Source: Roseivirga sp. UBA6052
GTDB taxonomy: Bacteria; Bacteroidota; Bacteroidia; Cytophagales; Cyclobacteriaceae
Direction: 5' to 3'
DNA length: 64,000 nucleotides
Assembly: GCA_002427755.1 (NCBI GenBank)
Contig: DIYO01000002.1
Coordinates: forward strand, 94,745-158,744
Position numbers and translations under genes: made by a program. Positions 7,922 through 16,398 of the stretch are shown piece by piece (positions within the stretch are counted from its first letter, which is position 1; every line of letters starts with the position of its first letter). Under the pieces are notes generated by a model that saw only the letters and a program-made list of their open reading frames with translations, searched no databases and was not told the origin of the DNA.

Positions 7922-8130
7922 AATTCTTTTTTACTTACTAGTACTCAAGCACCATACCAACCCTCTATTTTATTGACTATCAATATATTAACTCTAATAT
8001 TGACTTACTTCCGTGTTCCTATCTGAAACAGTCTTGTCTTGAAATGGCTCAACGCAACCTTTTAGTTTTATAGGAGTTTACTATCCTAGAAACTATTTGA
8101 TCGCACTCTACCAAAAGTCAAGTAGTACTT

Positions 8131-9123
8131 ATGAAATACCTCCTCACGTTATTCTCCATTTTATTGGCATTTGGTGTTCAAGCACAAAAAATATCAGGTA
8201 CCGTATTAGATAAAAAGGGTAATCCGGTACCCTTCACAACAATAGGTATTGCAGGAAAAAATATCGGTACCTACTCTTTTGAAGACGGTACTTTCACCAT
8301 TGATATTTCAGCTGCCGCTCCAGATGATTGTATCGTTTTTAGGCACATCGGTTTTGTAGAGAGGTGTATAAAACCCAGCGATCTCACTGATAAGATCATC
8401 TTAGAAACCGATGCTGTACAGTTGGCTGATGTTGTAGTAAAACCTGGCAAGCGCCAAAGGGCAGGACGGAGAACTGAAGGTGAATATAGCCGCATACAAA
8501 TACGAACGCCATTCAATGGCGCTGAAATGGCATCACTAATCGATGTGGGACCAGACTCCGTTTTGGTTGAAGAATTGACGATTAACGTGGTCACAGAAGA
8601 TATTAAATCAAAAAGTGGTGTGAGAGTAAGAGCCAAATTCTACCAGAAGGATGAGAATGGCTTACCGGGTAAATTAATCGACAATATTGAAGTAGAAGGT
8701 AAACTGGATGTTAAGTACAACCACTCTGTGCTCAAAGTGGAAAGACCTTTCTTAATTGCTAATGAAGTGTTTGTGTCGTTTGAATGGTTAATTACAAAAG
8801 CAGAAGCAGATCTTATTTTGGGTATAGACTATTCAAGAGTAGATGCCTTTGCAAGGCTTCAAGAAAAGTATCCTGGAGAAGCCATTGACGTTTTAAATAA
8901 TGAAGTGCTCTTGGTAAAAAACCCCAATGGGGATGTAATAGCACGGGAAGGACTCATTGCTTCAGAAAGAGCACAAATCCTTAGAATACAGAAGAACACA
9001 CCTAAGTTTCTATTTGTACTGAAAAAGAACCGAGAGCCAACTTATTACCGATCTCACAGTCTGGGAGACTGGTATCGAATTGATGGCTCACTGATTGCGA
9101 GCATTGTCTATCTCCCCTACTGA
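8131..9123 (+). CDS. Carboxypeptidase-like regulatory domain protein, exported
   Basis: The signal peptide (MKYLLTLFSILLAFGVQAQ) is followed in residues about 20-95 by a CarboxypepD_reg-like beta-sandwich (ISGTVLDKKGNPVPFTTI, then GTYSFEDGTFTIDIS). This domain is common at the N-terminus of Bacteroidota TonB-dependent receptors. Here the rest (about 230 residues) shows no plug or barrel. It continues with VRVRAKFYQKDENGLPGKL, a segment seen in other stand-alone carboxypeptidase-like proteins of this phylum. It is probably periplasmic or outer-membrane-associated. A 209-bp non-coding gap with no clear promoter precedes it. Confidence 0.8.
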   Translation: MKYLLTLFSILLAFGVQAQKISGTVLDKKGNPVPFTTIGIAGKNIGTYSFEDGTFTIDISAAAPDDCIVFRHIGFVERCIKPSDLTDKIILETDAVQLADVVVKPGKRQRAGRRTEGEYSRIQIRTPFNGAEMASLIDVGPDSVLVEELTINVVTEDIKSKSGVRVRAKFYQKDENGLPGKLIDNIEVEGKLDVKYNHSVLKVERPFLIANEVFVSFEWLITKAEADLILGIDYSRVDAFARLQEKYPGEAIDVLNNEVLLVKNPNGDVIAREGLIASERAQILRIQKNTPKFLFVLKKNREPTYYRSHSLGDWYRIDGSLIASIVYLPY

Positions 9124-9181
9124 TTAAAATCATAGTCTTTAAATCAGAATTTTGACTACTTTACCTTAAATATCTAAGGTC

Positions 9182-9832
9182 ATGAAAAGGTCATTCATTC
9201 TATTGATAATAAGCTCATTAGCAATTCTATCTTGCGAGAATTACGATTTTGAAGTTCCAACCTGTGAATTGAGCACTCCGCCAAGTCATGTTATTCCATA
9301 TGATTGGGAAATCGAACAAGAAGAGTATTTCAGGTTTGAGGTGAATGGAGTTACATACAGTTATAGAGCCAATTCATTAGAAAGCACAACACGAGCAGGT
9401 TGCCCTAATGACCCTTCACTGTGTGGCAATCAAATCACCACCTTAGGCTTTGATAATAGTTTCGAATTTAGCTTTGTACACCCCATACATGAAGACACTT
9501 GGATTGCATCTACCGGTGTTCAAATGGACTTCCTCAATATGCAAGAGTTGATGAGCCTCAGCACTCCTGCCGGTCAAGCGGGTTTTACCTTATTTGACGG
9601 TTGTACTAGAACATTAGAAGCTAATGCCAATGACCCTTTGGATTATCAGCACATTCTTAACTCTGTGGAAGTTGTAGAACAAATAGAAGGAAGAAACAAT
9701 GCTGGTAATGATATGATCTATAATGAGATACAGATTGAAGGGCAATTTCAAGGAACCTTCAATATTAATGGCAGCCCAACCGTGGTAAGAGGAGATTACC
9801 GAATTGGTACTTGGCTTAGCCGAAGAAAATAA
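9182..9832 (+). CDS. Hypothetical lipoprotein
   Basis: A lipoprotein signal peptide ends at the lipobox Cys (SSLAILSC, Cys 18 or so), so the mature protein is membrane anchored. The remaining ~195 residues form beta-rich segments (YFRFEVNGVTYSYRANS, TLGFDNSFEFSFVHP) with four further Cys. I recognise no family, though small Bacteroidota lipoproteins with an internal FxVNGxxY element are frequent. It follows the carboxypeptidase-like gene by 58 bases on the same strand. The end (NGSPTVVRGDYRIGTW) is typical of a closing beta strand. Confidence 0.75.
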   Translation: MKRSFILLIISSLAILSCENYDFEVPTCELSTPPSHVIPYDWEIEQEEYFRFEVNGVTYSYRANSLESTTRAGCPNDPSLCGNQITTLGFDNSFEFSFVHPIHEDTWIASTGVQMDFLNMQELMSLSTPAGQAGFTLFDGCTRTLEANANDPLDYQHILNSVEVVEQIEGRNNAGNDMIYNEIQIEGQFQGTFNINGSPTVVRGDYRIGTWLSRRK

Positions 9833-9845
9833 GCTCACACTTCAC

Positions 9846-9853
9846 TATTTTCG
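9846..9853 (+). promoter_or_regulatory. Promoter element TATTTTCG before alkA
   Basis: This is a one-base variant of the Bacteroidota -7 element TAnnTTTG. It ends only 6 bases before the TTG start codon of the DNA glycosylase gene, implying a leaderless or nearly leaderless mRNA. Confidence 0.4.
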
Positions 9854-9859
9854 TGGAGT

Positions 9860-10747
9860 TTGAATGCTAAGACTACCATAACACTTCCAAGAGAATTCGA
9901 CTTCTACAAATGCCTAAAATTTCTACAGAGAAATGAGGAAGAATGCCTTTTTAAAACTGATCATGACACGATCTACACAAGTCTAAAAATTCATGAAGAG
10001 GTAGTCCCTTTTAGTATTAAAGCTTTAGACCAAGAACTTGAACTGAATTGGTCGATAAATGAAAATTCTGAAGACCTCAAAGATGCCCTAGTTATTCATG
10101 TTAAAGAATGGCTAGACCTTGAAAGAGACTTGAACGCATTCTATCCAAAGCTCGATGAAACCCCAAATCTTAAACCACTGCTCAGGTTTAAAGGCTTGCG
10201 ACTTATTGGTATCCCTAGTCTATTTGAAGCGCTTTGCTGGAGTGTTATTGGCCAGCAGATTAATCTAAATTTTGCCTACAAACTCAAAAATCGTCTCGTT
10301 AAAGCCTATGGTACTCAATGTGAGTATCAGGGAAAAGTATTCTGGCATTTCCCGACCCCAGAACGCTTATTAGAGTTGGATGACACATTTAGGGAATCCA
10401 ATCAATACTCTAGAGGTAAGATCAATTACCTGAGAAATATCGCAGAAGCATTCGCAGAAGGATATGTTTCAAAAGAAAAGCTTAAATCCTTATCCAGCTT
10501 TGAAGAAAGACAAAGACTGTTAACCCAGATTAAAGGCATTGGTGAATGGTCTGCCAATTATGCTTTAATGAAGTGTCTTCATGAACCACAGGCCATTCCT
10601 TTCGGTGATACCGGCCTTACGCAGGCATTATTCAATTTGGGGCTGATTACAGATAGAAAAGATCGTTATCAAATAGAGGAATTTTTTAAATCGGTAGAAG
10701 AGTGGGAAAGCTATACCACTTTTTATCTGTGGTATAGCTTAATGTAA
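9860..10747 (+). CDS. alkA: DNA-3-methyladenine glycosylase II (AlkA family)
   Basis: This base-excision repair enzyme removes alkylated purines. The N-terminal ~100 residues form the AlkA-type domain. The helix-hairpin-helix motif is clear (LTQIKGIGEWSANYALM, residues about 226-242). The catalytic Asp follows in IPFGDTGLTQAL near residue 255, and IGQQINLNFAYKL is the substrate-binding helix. At 295 residues the length is normal. The only in-frame start compatible with the fold is the TTG at 9860, since no ATG occurs until deep inside the protein. The gene is monocistronic and convergent with the permease gene, with 4 bases between the stops. Confidence 0.88.
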   Translation: MNAKTTITLPREFDFYKCLKFLQRNEEECLFKTDHDTIYTSLKIHEEVVPFSIKALDQELELNWSINENSEDLKDALVIHVKEWLDLERDLNAFYPKLDETPNLKPLLRFKGLRLIGIPSLFEALCWSVIGQQINLNFAYKLKNRLVKAYGTQCEYQGKVFWHFPTPERLLELDDTFRESNQYSRGKINYLRNIAEAFAEGYVSKEKLKSLSSFEERQRLLTQIKGIGEWSANYALMKCLHEPQAIPFGDTGLTQALFNLGLITDRKDRYQIEEFFKSVEEWESYTTFYLWYSLM

Positions 10748-10751
10748 ATAA

Positions 10752-13346
10752 TCATTCAGTTCTTAAGGTCTCTGCAGGGTTGAGTCTCTTGACTTTCTGA
10801 ATTTGAAAATTGACTGTGAACAGTGACACAGATAAAAGCAAGAGCACCGAAACAGTTAGTGGACCAAAACCAATCTTTGGATAGTATGCATAGATCTCTC
10901 CTAATAATTGACCTATTAGCAATACCGCTAAAGCGCAGCCTATTACCACAGCAAAAATGATCACATATCTAAATCTCTTCAGCACTGTTAAACCCAATTC
11001 TATACCCGATGCTCCTAACACCTTTCGAATACCATACATTTTAATATGACTGGATACGTTAATATTTACCAATCCGTACAAGCCAATACAGGCGATAAGA
11101 ACGGCAATACTGGCTGTGAATAACATGATATTTCTAATGCCTTTGGCTTCTTCAAAATGATTATCAAACGCCTCCGCTTGTATCCCAATTCCAAAGAGTT
11201 GGTCATCGGCTATCTCTTTCAATTCTTCTAGCAGTTCGTCTCTTTGGGCAACAATGTCACCCTCTTCCATTTCAATTAAATAGGATCTATACTGATTTTC
11301 AGGAACAGCACGCATGGCCATCCCTCTAATTCTTGTGTCAGGTGACCAATAGAAAAAGTCTTTTACTACCCCAACAATCGTGTACTGAATAGAATCTTGA
11401 TAAACAGTTGTGCCATCGGGATTGAACTCAAGTTGCATCCTAGCCATAAAAGATTCGTTTACAACTAGCGTATTGTTCAAATCACTCTCTAATTCTGGAT
11501 CAAAGAGCCTTCCCTCAACGAGCTCAACTTCTAATAGACCTGGGTAACTCGCCCCAACCTCGAAGAATTCTGCATAGTAGTTTACTTCTCCATTCTTAAA
11601 CTCATATCCATTTAACTCTCTACCTATGCTACTCTTGGTACCTGCTATTCGCAACACCTCTGGTTTAGACTCAAGAAAAGCCAGAAACGATGCCTGATAT
11701 ACCGAATCTGGAATATTGACCGATAATTTATTGTACTGATCATATCCCCAGTCTCTCGCCTGATTTACTCTACCGGTATGCACAAACATAACTGCAGCCA
11801 CAATAGTGATCATGGCAAGAATCATTTGAAAAGTGAGTAATACAGAGCTAAGCCCTTTATTACCCCTAGAAGAAACCGCCTTTTTTAGAATTTGGGTGGG
11901 TTTGTAAGCTGATGCTACAACTGCCGGATAAATGCCTGACACGAAAGTGATGAATAGCAGAATAGTCACTAAGAAGATCCAAAAATTTTGATGTCTCCAG
12001 ATATCTAAGATTAAGTTTGATCCTGATATCTCGTTGAATGCTGGCAAAAGAAAAGAACCTGCCAACAAGAGACCTAAGCATAATGAGAACGCACAGACTA
12101 AGAAATTCTCAACTAAGAATTGGAAAATCAGCTGTCTTCTTTGTCCACCAATCACCTTTCTTATTCCAATCTCTTTCAATCTCTTCATAACCATAGCCAA
12201 AGAGATATTAATAAAGTTAAAGACAGCCAATAGAAGCATAAACACCGATATAGCACCTAATACTATGTTAGGTGCCAACGCAGGAGCAGATCCTACGCTA
12301 TTATCGATCTCTAGAGAGTTTAAAGCCATCGTTCTTAAGGATTCAAGATGAAAGTAGCTGTAAGGATTAATCTCATTATCCTTGTTATGAATGGGAATCA
12401 AATCGTCCATTGCCGATTGAATAATTTCTGAAGCAACACCCGATTGCCTTTGAATAAAGAAATTAGCATTCCATGTGTCACGAGACTTTCTCAACAATTG
12501 CTCAAAGTGAGAATAATTCACAAGCACATAATTCTGCATGCTCGAATTATTCGGCTTCTCTTTAAGTACAGCCCCTACTTTAAAAGTCTTCCACTCTTCT
12601 CCAATCTTAAGCTCTAATGTTTTATCAATTGCGAGCTCTTGACCAAAAAACCTAAGTGCTGCATCCTCATTAATTACAACCTGATCTGGTTGAGACAGCG
12701 CGTTAATATTTCCCGCTACCAATTGAAATGAAAAAATATCTAGATAGGCTTCATCTACAAACAGGCTAAATGTAGTAGTCTCTTTACCCGACACCTTGGT
12801 ACCGGCTCTGTAAAAAGAGTATCTAGTAGATTTCTCAATGCCTGGTACAGATTTCAAGATCTCCTGTCTCAGATTATTATCTGTGGCTCCATTCCATATC
12901 TTTTCAGAATCCTTTTCTTCCCAATGCGTTACCAGAAAGATATCATCTAAATTCTCATGCGTATTATCTTTTACATAAGAGTACTCAATCCATTTAAATG
13001 AGACTATTGAACAAGCTAAGGCTATGGACAGTCCTAGCACATTGATAGTTGAGGATAGGCGCTGCTTCCACAAATTGCGTACGCCAATTTTGAAGTAATT
13101 CTTAAAAATTCCCATGTTGTTAAGTTTTTGAGTTTTGTTTGACCTTTTAATATTTGACCATCTGAAAAGCCTAAGGACATCCCAGATAAATGAATTCTTT
13201 GCTTTTTGATACCCCTTCTCTTCCAAGCGCCAATAGAAGAGTTCGTGAACATCTCCTTGAATTTGTTCTAGAAGCTCAGGATTGCAGAACCACTTCAAAA
13301 AGCGATCTGCCCATTTAGGAGGCTTATAATCGAATATATCTTTCAC
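10752..13346 (-). CDS. FtsX-like ABC transporter permease with N-terminal permease-prefix domain
   Basis: This is an 864-residue MacB/FtsX-type permease. Residues 1-75 form the cytosolic 'permease prefix' segment (PPKWADRFLKWFCNPELLEQ). Then come a transmembrane helix at NVLGLSIALACSIVSF, a large periplasmic MacB-like domain, three helices, a second periplasmic domain, and three C-terminal helices. The repeat motif KRLKEIGIRKVIGG in the first half is matched by HIKMYGIRKVLGAS in the second. No ATPase is encoded nearby, so the partner must lie elsewhere. It overlaps the PadR regulator upstream by 4 bases, a pairing usual in this phylum. It probably exports or senses a small molecule or peptide, but the substrate is unknown. 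Confidence 0.88.
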   Translation of the reverse strand: MKDIFDYKPPKWADRFLKWFCNPELLEQIQGDVHELFYWRLEEKGYQKAKNSFIWDVLRLFRWSNIKRSNKTQKLNNMGIFKNYFKIGVRNLWKQRLSSTINVLGLSIALACSIVSFKWIEYSYVKDNTHENLDDIFLVTHWEEKDSEKIWNGATDNNLRQEILKSVPGIEKSTRYSFYRAGTKVSGKETTTFSLFVDEAYLDIFSFQLVAGNINALSQPDQVVINEDAALRFFGQELAIDKTLELKIGEEWKTFKVGAVLKEKPNNSSMQNYVLVNYSHFEQLLRKSRDTWNANFFIQRQSGVASEIIQSAMDDLIPIHNKDNEINPYSYFHLESLRTMALNSLEIDNSVGSAPALAPNIVLGAISVFMLLLAVFNFINISLAMVMKRLKEIGIRKVIGGQRRQLIFQFLVENFLVCAFSLCLGLLLAGSFLLPAFNEISGSNLILDIWRHQNFWIFLVTILLFITFVSGIYPAVVASAYKPTQILKKAVSSRGNKGLSSVLLTFQMILAMITIVAAVMFVHTGRVNQARDWGYDQYNKLSVNIPDSVYQASFLAFLESKPEVLRIAGTKSSIGRELNGYEFKNGEVNYYAEFFEVGASYPGLLEVELVEGRLFDPELESDLNNTLVVNESFMARMQLEFNPDGTTVYQDSIQYTIVGVVKDFFYWSPDTRIRGMAMRAVPENQYRSYLIEMEEGDIVAQRDELLEELKEIADDQLFGIGIQAEAFDNHFEEAKGIRNIMLFTASIAVLIACIGLYGLVNINVSSHIKMYGIRKVLGASGIELGLTVLKRFRYVIIFAVVIGCALAVLLIGQLLGEIYAYYPKIGFGPLTVSVLLLLSVSLFTVNFQIQKVKRLNPAETLRTE

Positions 13347-13687
13347 GTACTAAAAGAGTATGATGCACCTTGAGGCAATTGAGCATACAGATTTTCACGC
13401 ATAGACCTGACCTGATCTAGCATTTCTCGTCCTGCAGAAGTAAGCGTGTAAAATCTCTTTCTCCTACCTCCTCTCACTTTTGACGCTCCTCCCATTGAAG
13501 AGTTAAGCCAACCTTTCTCTTCAAGCCTAGCAAGAACAGCATGGATTCCACTAATATTCACCTCTCTGCCTGTTTGATCCCTAATCTCTTTTAGTACGCC
13601 TACAGCATATGCATCATCACCAAGTATGCCTACCACAAGAAGAATAAGCTCTTCTAGCTCGCCTATATATGATCCTTTTCCTTTCAC
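13343..13687 (-). CDS. PadR-family transcriptional regulator
   Basis: This winged-helix regulator has about 114 residues. The N-terminal PadR core reads GELEELILLVVGILGDDAYAVGVLKEI. It is followed by the recognition region SGIHAVLARLEEKGWL and the wing with RKRFYTLTSAGREML. I place the start at the GTG at 13687, which gives the standard PadR beginning. An in-frame TTG at 13714 would add nine unusual residues and overlap the putative operator. The stop overlaps the start of the permease gene by 4 bases, so the pair is translationally coupled. Repeats upstream at 13700-13746 suggest autoregulation, as is usual for PadR-controlled transporter operons. Confidence 0.87.
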   Translation of the reverse strand: MKGKGSYIGELEELILLVVGILGDDAYAVGVLKEIRDQTGREVNISGIHAVLARLEEKGWLNSSMGGASKVRGGRRKRFYTLTSAGREMLDQVRSMRENLYAQLPQGASYSFST

Positions 13688-13699
13688 TGTATTATATTT

Positions 13700-13746
13700 A
13701 CAAACATAGAACAAATATATTATCTACATGTTTGTAGAACAAATAT
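13700..13746 (-). promoter_or_regulatory. Candidate PadR operator/promoter with nested repeats
   Basis: Three overlapping repeats lie immediately upstream of the PadR gene. ACAAACAT (13700-13707) is inverted at ATGTTTGT (13728-13735). TAGAACAAATAT is directly repeated at 13707-13718 and 13735-13746. CTACA (13724-13728) is inverted at TGTAG (13733-13737). PadR proteins bind such ATGT/ACAT-type palindromes. The assignment to this regulator is inference from position. Confidence 0.5.
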
Positions 13747-13840
13747 TTTCAGATTAAAAGCTTAATAATGAGTATATTATAACTTAGTAGGTGAAAGTGC
13801 GCTTTCAGTTGTATTTATAATAGATCAAAAACCACATCCT

Positions 13841-14572
13841 ATGAAGAATTTTAATAAACTCCTTCTCTTAAGTTTTTTGCTATTGACTATGAGCATTGCC
13901 TATGGGCAAGAAAAAGCTGTCACAGGGAAGGTATATGCATTTAAAGACACTCCCCTTAAAAATGTGACCATCGTTTCTAAAAAGAGTAAGCAAGAAGTCT
14001 TATCAGACGAATACGGAAACTTTTCAATTGAAGTAGCAAAGAACGACAAACTGGTGTTTACTGGTGCCGGATTTGAAAAGCACATTGAGCGTGTAAAAGC
14101 TGGACAGAAGCTTAATCTTAAATTGTATTTCCTTGGTGGCGCTAGTAACGAAAAGGTTGCTGTGGGTCAAGGTGTCGTAACAGAGTCTTCTCTGCTCTTT
14201 GCCAAATCGAACTTTCTTGAATACAACAATAAGAATCACACCTACACAGATATTTGGATGTTACTTCAAGGCCAATTCCCTGGCGTACAGATTCTACCTA
14301 AAGATGGAGGTGCTGGAAAGAAAGTGGTTATTAGAGATGCTAAATGGTTAAGTGGCAGATCTAATGAAGCCATGTACATTGTAGATGGTCAGATTTGGCA
14401 AGACATCTCGGTTATTCAACCTATGGAAGTTAAGACTGTCAAGGTGATGAAAGATGGCGCTTCTTTAGGTTTTAGAGCCGTAAACGGAGCTGTTATTATA
14501 ACTACCATAGATGAAATAGGTAAGACCAGCAAAAACAATTCAAGGCAATTGAAAAGAACTAAAACAGAATAA
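13841..14572 (+). CDS. TonB-dependent receptor plug-domain protein without barrel
   Basis: The signal peptide (MKNFNKLLLLSFLLLTMSIAYG) is followed by a carboxypeptidase-like domain (residues ~25-100, VTGKVYAFKDTPLKNVTIVS). A SusC-type plug domain (~120-225) comes next, with TYTDIWMLLQGQFPGVQI, AMYIVDGQIW and the closing KVMKDGASLGFRAVNGAVIITT. The protein then ends after a short basic tail, so the ~600-residue outer-membrane barrel is absent. The stop is followed by a good terminator, and no barrel-like coding follows, so this is an intact short protein and not a truncation in this window. Such proteins may be periplasmic adaptors, and the function is unknown. Confidence 0.85.
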   Translation: MKNFNKLLLLSFLLLTMSIAYGQEKAVTGKVYAFKDTPLKNVTIVSKKSKQEVLSDEYGNFSIEVAKNDKLVFTGAGFEKHIERVKAGQKLNLKLYFLGGASNEKVAVGQGVVTESSLLFAKSNFLEYNNKNHTYTDIWMLLQGQFPGVQILPKDGGAGKKVVIRDAKWLSGRSNEAMYIVDGQIWQDISVIQPMEVKTVKVMKDGASLGFRAVNGAVIITTIDEIGKTSKNNSRQLKRTKTE

Positions 14573-14573
14573 A

Positions 14574-14600
14574 AAAAGCCGCTTTAAGCGGCTTTTCTTT
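14574..14600. terminator. Bidirectional Rho-independent terminator
   Basis: The stem AAAAGCCGC pairs with GCGGCTTTT (14588-14596) around a TTTAA loop, with A-rich and T-rich flanks on both sides. It lies between the plus-strand plug protein and the minus-strand M28 peptidase and fits termination in both directions. Confidence 0.85.
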
Positions 14601-15967
14601 TATCTCCCTAACTGTTGATATGGAAATACAACAGTTGATTCATTTCCATCTCGTCCTACAGCTGCAACTCCAAAATAATAATTGTCTATCACGATTCCTT
14701 TGAGGGTATGTCTGTTCACATTTCTCACATAAACGAAGTTATCCCAAGTTGGAGAAGTGGTTAAGCGCCAATAAACTTTGTAACCGGCAATATTAGAACT
14801 AGTATTTTCCTCCCAAGCTAAAGTAGTCGATGGTCTCACGGCTCCGCCAATCTTAACACTTTTAGGGGCAGGTGGTGCCCAAGCCAAACCAGCCAGTGAG
14901 ATGGCATTAACTGCCGTTAACTTTTTAGCATATCCAAAATTCACCCCTTCTACCACATCGCCATATTTAATTCCATTCTCTTCTCGAATATCTTGATGCT
15001 GTCTGTTGTAATTCTCATGAGCTTCCATAATTCTTACGCCAGGATAGCCTAAATCATTGAAAGGCCTATGGTGTCCTCCCCTACCAAATCTATCTAAACG
15101 ATAAATCATCATGGGATTCATTTCAGGCATATAGGTTTTCACCTGCTTATGAATATAACGCGCTAACTGGCGAGAATTGCCGTCTACTTCACCTCCAGTA
15201 AATCTTCTACTCTGCCTTCTTCTTTGTGATTCATTTGCAGGAGTAGGTTCCGAAAATATTCTAAAAGTACGATTGTCAATTACACCATCTACTCCTTCAA
15301 TATTCCCAACCATATCATTATTCAACACACCTTGAATCTCCCAGTTGTTCTCTTTGGCATAATTAGCCAAACCTCTACCACCAAAGAGCCCTTGCTCTTC
15401 ACCAGAGAGACCCACAAAAGCAATGCTGTGTTTAAAGTTATATTTCGAAAGTACTCTGGCAGCTTCGATCGTACCTGCCATACCACTTGCATTATCGTTC
15501 GCTCCAGGGGCATCAATTTCAAAATTCATGGTATTAGATGCTCTAGAATCAATATCGCCAGACATAATTACATAAGAGTCGGGATACTCGGTTCCTCTAA
15601 GAACAGCTACTACATTGACTACATAGGCATCTTTGGGTATCCGTCTTCCCATTTCTGTGGTAACCAAATCTTTTTGATAAAAGACTTCTAAACAACCACC
15701 ACAAGACTCTGATATTTTTTCGAATTCAGCCTTAATCCATCGTCTTGCTGCACCGATACCTCTTGTATCAGATAGAGTATCTGAGAAAGTATTTCTAGTT
15801 CCAAAATTGGCCAGAGTTCTGATGTCTGACTCTATTCGATCTTCGGAGACATTTTGGATGATTTCGTACATTCTTTGATCTACTTGAGGAGGAGCTCCCT
15901 GAGCAGACAATTGGTAACATACACCAACCAAACCTATTGTTAGAATAAGTGAAAATAGTTTACGCAT
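14600..15967 (-). CDS. Secreted M28-family zinc peptidase with C-terminal Fn3-like domain
   Basis: The signal peptide (MRKLFSLILTIGLVGVCYQLSAQ) is followed by an M28 aminopeptidase-type domain up to about residue 370. A fibronectin type III-like module then begins near PPAPKSVKIGG. Visible zinc or catalytic residues are Asp158 (PGANDNASG), Glu190/191 (SGEEQGLFGG), Asp218 (NNDMVGN) and a late His324 (YNRQHQ). The first zinc ligand, normally His in a G-H-x-D-S motif, is Asp138 here (SGDIDSR). The protein probably degrades peptides outside the cytoplasm. It shares a bidirectional terminator with the neighbouring plug protein. Confidence 0.87.
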   Translation of the reverse strand: MRKLFSLILTIGLVGVCYQLSAQGAPPQVDQRMYEIIQNVSEDRIESDIRTLANFGTRNTFSDTLSDTRGIGAARRWIKAEFEKISESCGGCLEVFYQKDLVTTEMGRRIPKDAYVVNVVAVLRGTEYPDSYVIMSGDIDSRASNTMNFEIDAPGANDNASGMAGTIEAARVLSKYNFKHSIAFVGLSGEEQGLFGGRGLANYAKENNWEIQGVLNNDMVGNIEGVDGVIDNRTFRIFSEPTPANESQRRRQSRRFTGGEVDGNSRQLARYIHKQVKTYMPEMNPMMIYRLDRFGRGGHHRPFNDLGYPGVRIMEAHENYNRQHQDIREENGIKYGDVVEGVNFGYAKKLTAVNAISLAGLAWAPPAPKSVKIGGAVRPSTTLAWEENTSSNIAGYKVYWRLTTSPTWDNFVYVRNVNRHTLKGIVIDNYYFGVAAVGRDGNESTVVFPYQQLGR

Positions 15968-15992
15968 AGTTTCAGTATTGAGCTTCTAAGCT

Positions 15993-16025
15993 AAACAATC
16001 ATTTAACCTAGTGGAATGATTGTTT
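15993..16025. promoter_or_regulatory. 11-bp inverted repeat, possible enhancer or operator site
   Basis: A perfect inverted repeat (AAACAATCATT with AATGATTGTTT) has an 11-base spacer. It lies 26 bp upstream of the M28 peptidase start and about 120-150 bp upstream of a sigma-54-like promoter on the plus strand. That distance is usual for an enhancer-binding protein site. A smaller hairpin (TCAAGAT/ATCTTGA) follows at 16039-16055. Which gene it serves is uncertain. Confidence 0.4.
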
Positions 16026-16142
16026 TACAAATGGAGAATCAAGATAAAATCTTGAATTAATTCTAAGGGTATTCCTCTGTTCAATTGTATAATTATTACA
16101 CTTGAAAGCAAAAAATCAATATTTCTTGCGAGTGTAACCAAC

Positions 16143-16158
16143 TTGGCACAAACATTGT
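16143..16158 (+). promoter_or_regulatory. Sigma-54-like promoter (-24/-12)
   Basis: TTGGCAC, five bases, then TTGT matches the sigma-54 consensus TTGGCACN5TTGC at all positions but the last, with the invariant GG and the -12 G in correct spacing. Transcription would begin near 16169, just ahead of the small gene at 16186. Confidence 0.5.
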
Positions 16159-16185
16159 CGTATAAGTAGACAAGGAAAAGTAGAA

Positions 16186-16302
16186 ATGAAGAAGAGAACA
16201 GTTTTATTATCAGCAGCAGCAGTTATCGCAACAGGTCTAGGTATCTACAGTATTGCAGGTAAGAAAATAGCCTTACCAAAGAAAAGAAGCACCGCTAAAT
16301 AA
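16186..16302 (+). CDS. Small single-helix membrane peptide (38 residues)
   Basis: This 38-codon frame encodes a basic start (MKKRT), one hydrophobic helix (VLLSAAAVIATGLGIYSIAG) and a strongly basic tail (KKIALPKKRSTAK). The purine-rich AAGGAAAAG upstream could serve as a ribosome-binding site. A sigma-54-like promoter lies at 16143 and a good terminator at 16335-16358, so the peptide seems to be a complete transcription unit of its own. I know no family for it. It could be a small membrane regulator or a type-I-toxin-like peptide. Confidence 0.6.
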   Translation: MKKRTVLLSAAAVIATGLGIYSIAGKKIALPKKRSTAK

Positions 16303-16334
16303 AATTAGGTGGTTAAATACTGTTAATGTTATTT

Positions 16335-16358
16335 GCCTCGGTATTACCGGGGCTTTTT
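16335..16358 (+). terminator. Rho-independent terminator after the 38-residue peptide
   Basis: GCCTCGGT pairs with ACCGGGGC (one G-U) around a three-base loop, and the stem is followed by TTTTT. The structure closes the small-peptide transcription unit. Confidence 0.85.
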
Positions 16359-16398
16359 AGTGTTTATTCTTTATTACTTTAGGGGATCAATTGGTTAT

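Noticed and set aside
13841..14572. Truncated SusC pseudogene
   Set aside because: The frame ends with a natural stop and a strong terminator, and no degraded barrel sequence follows.
15332..15691. Plus-strand open frame of 119 codons inside the M28 gene
   Set aside because: Shadow of a real gene with intact zinc-site motifs on the minus strand.
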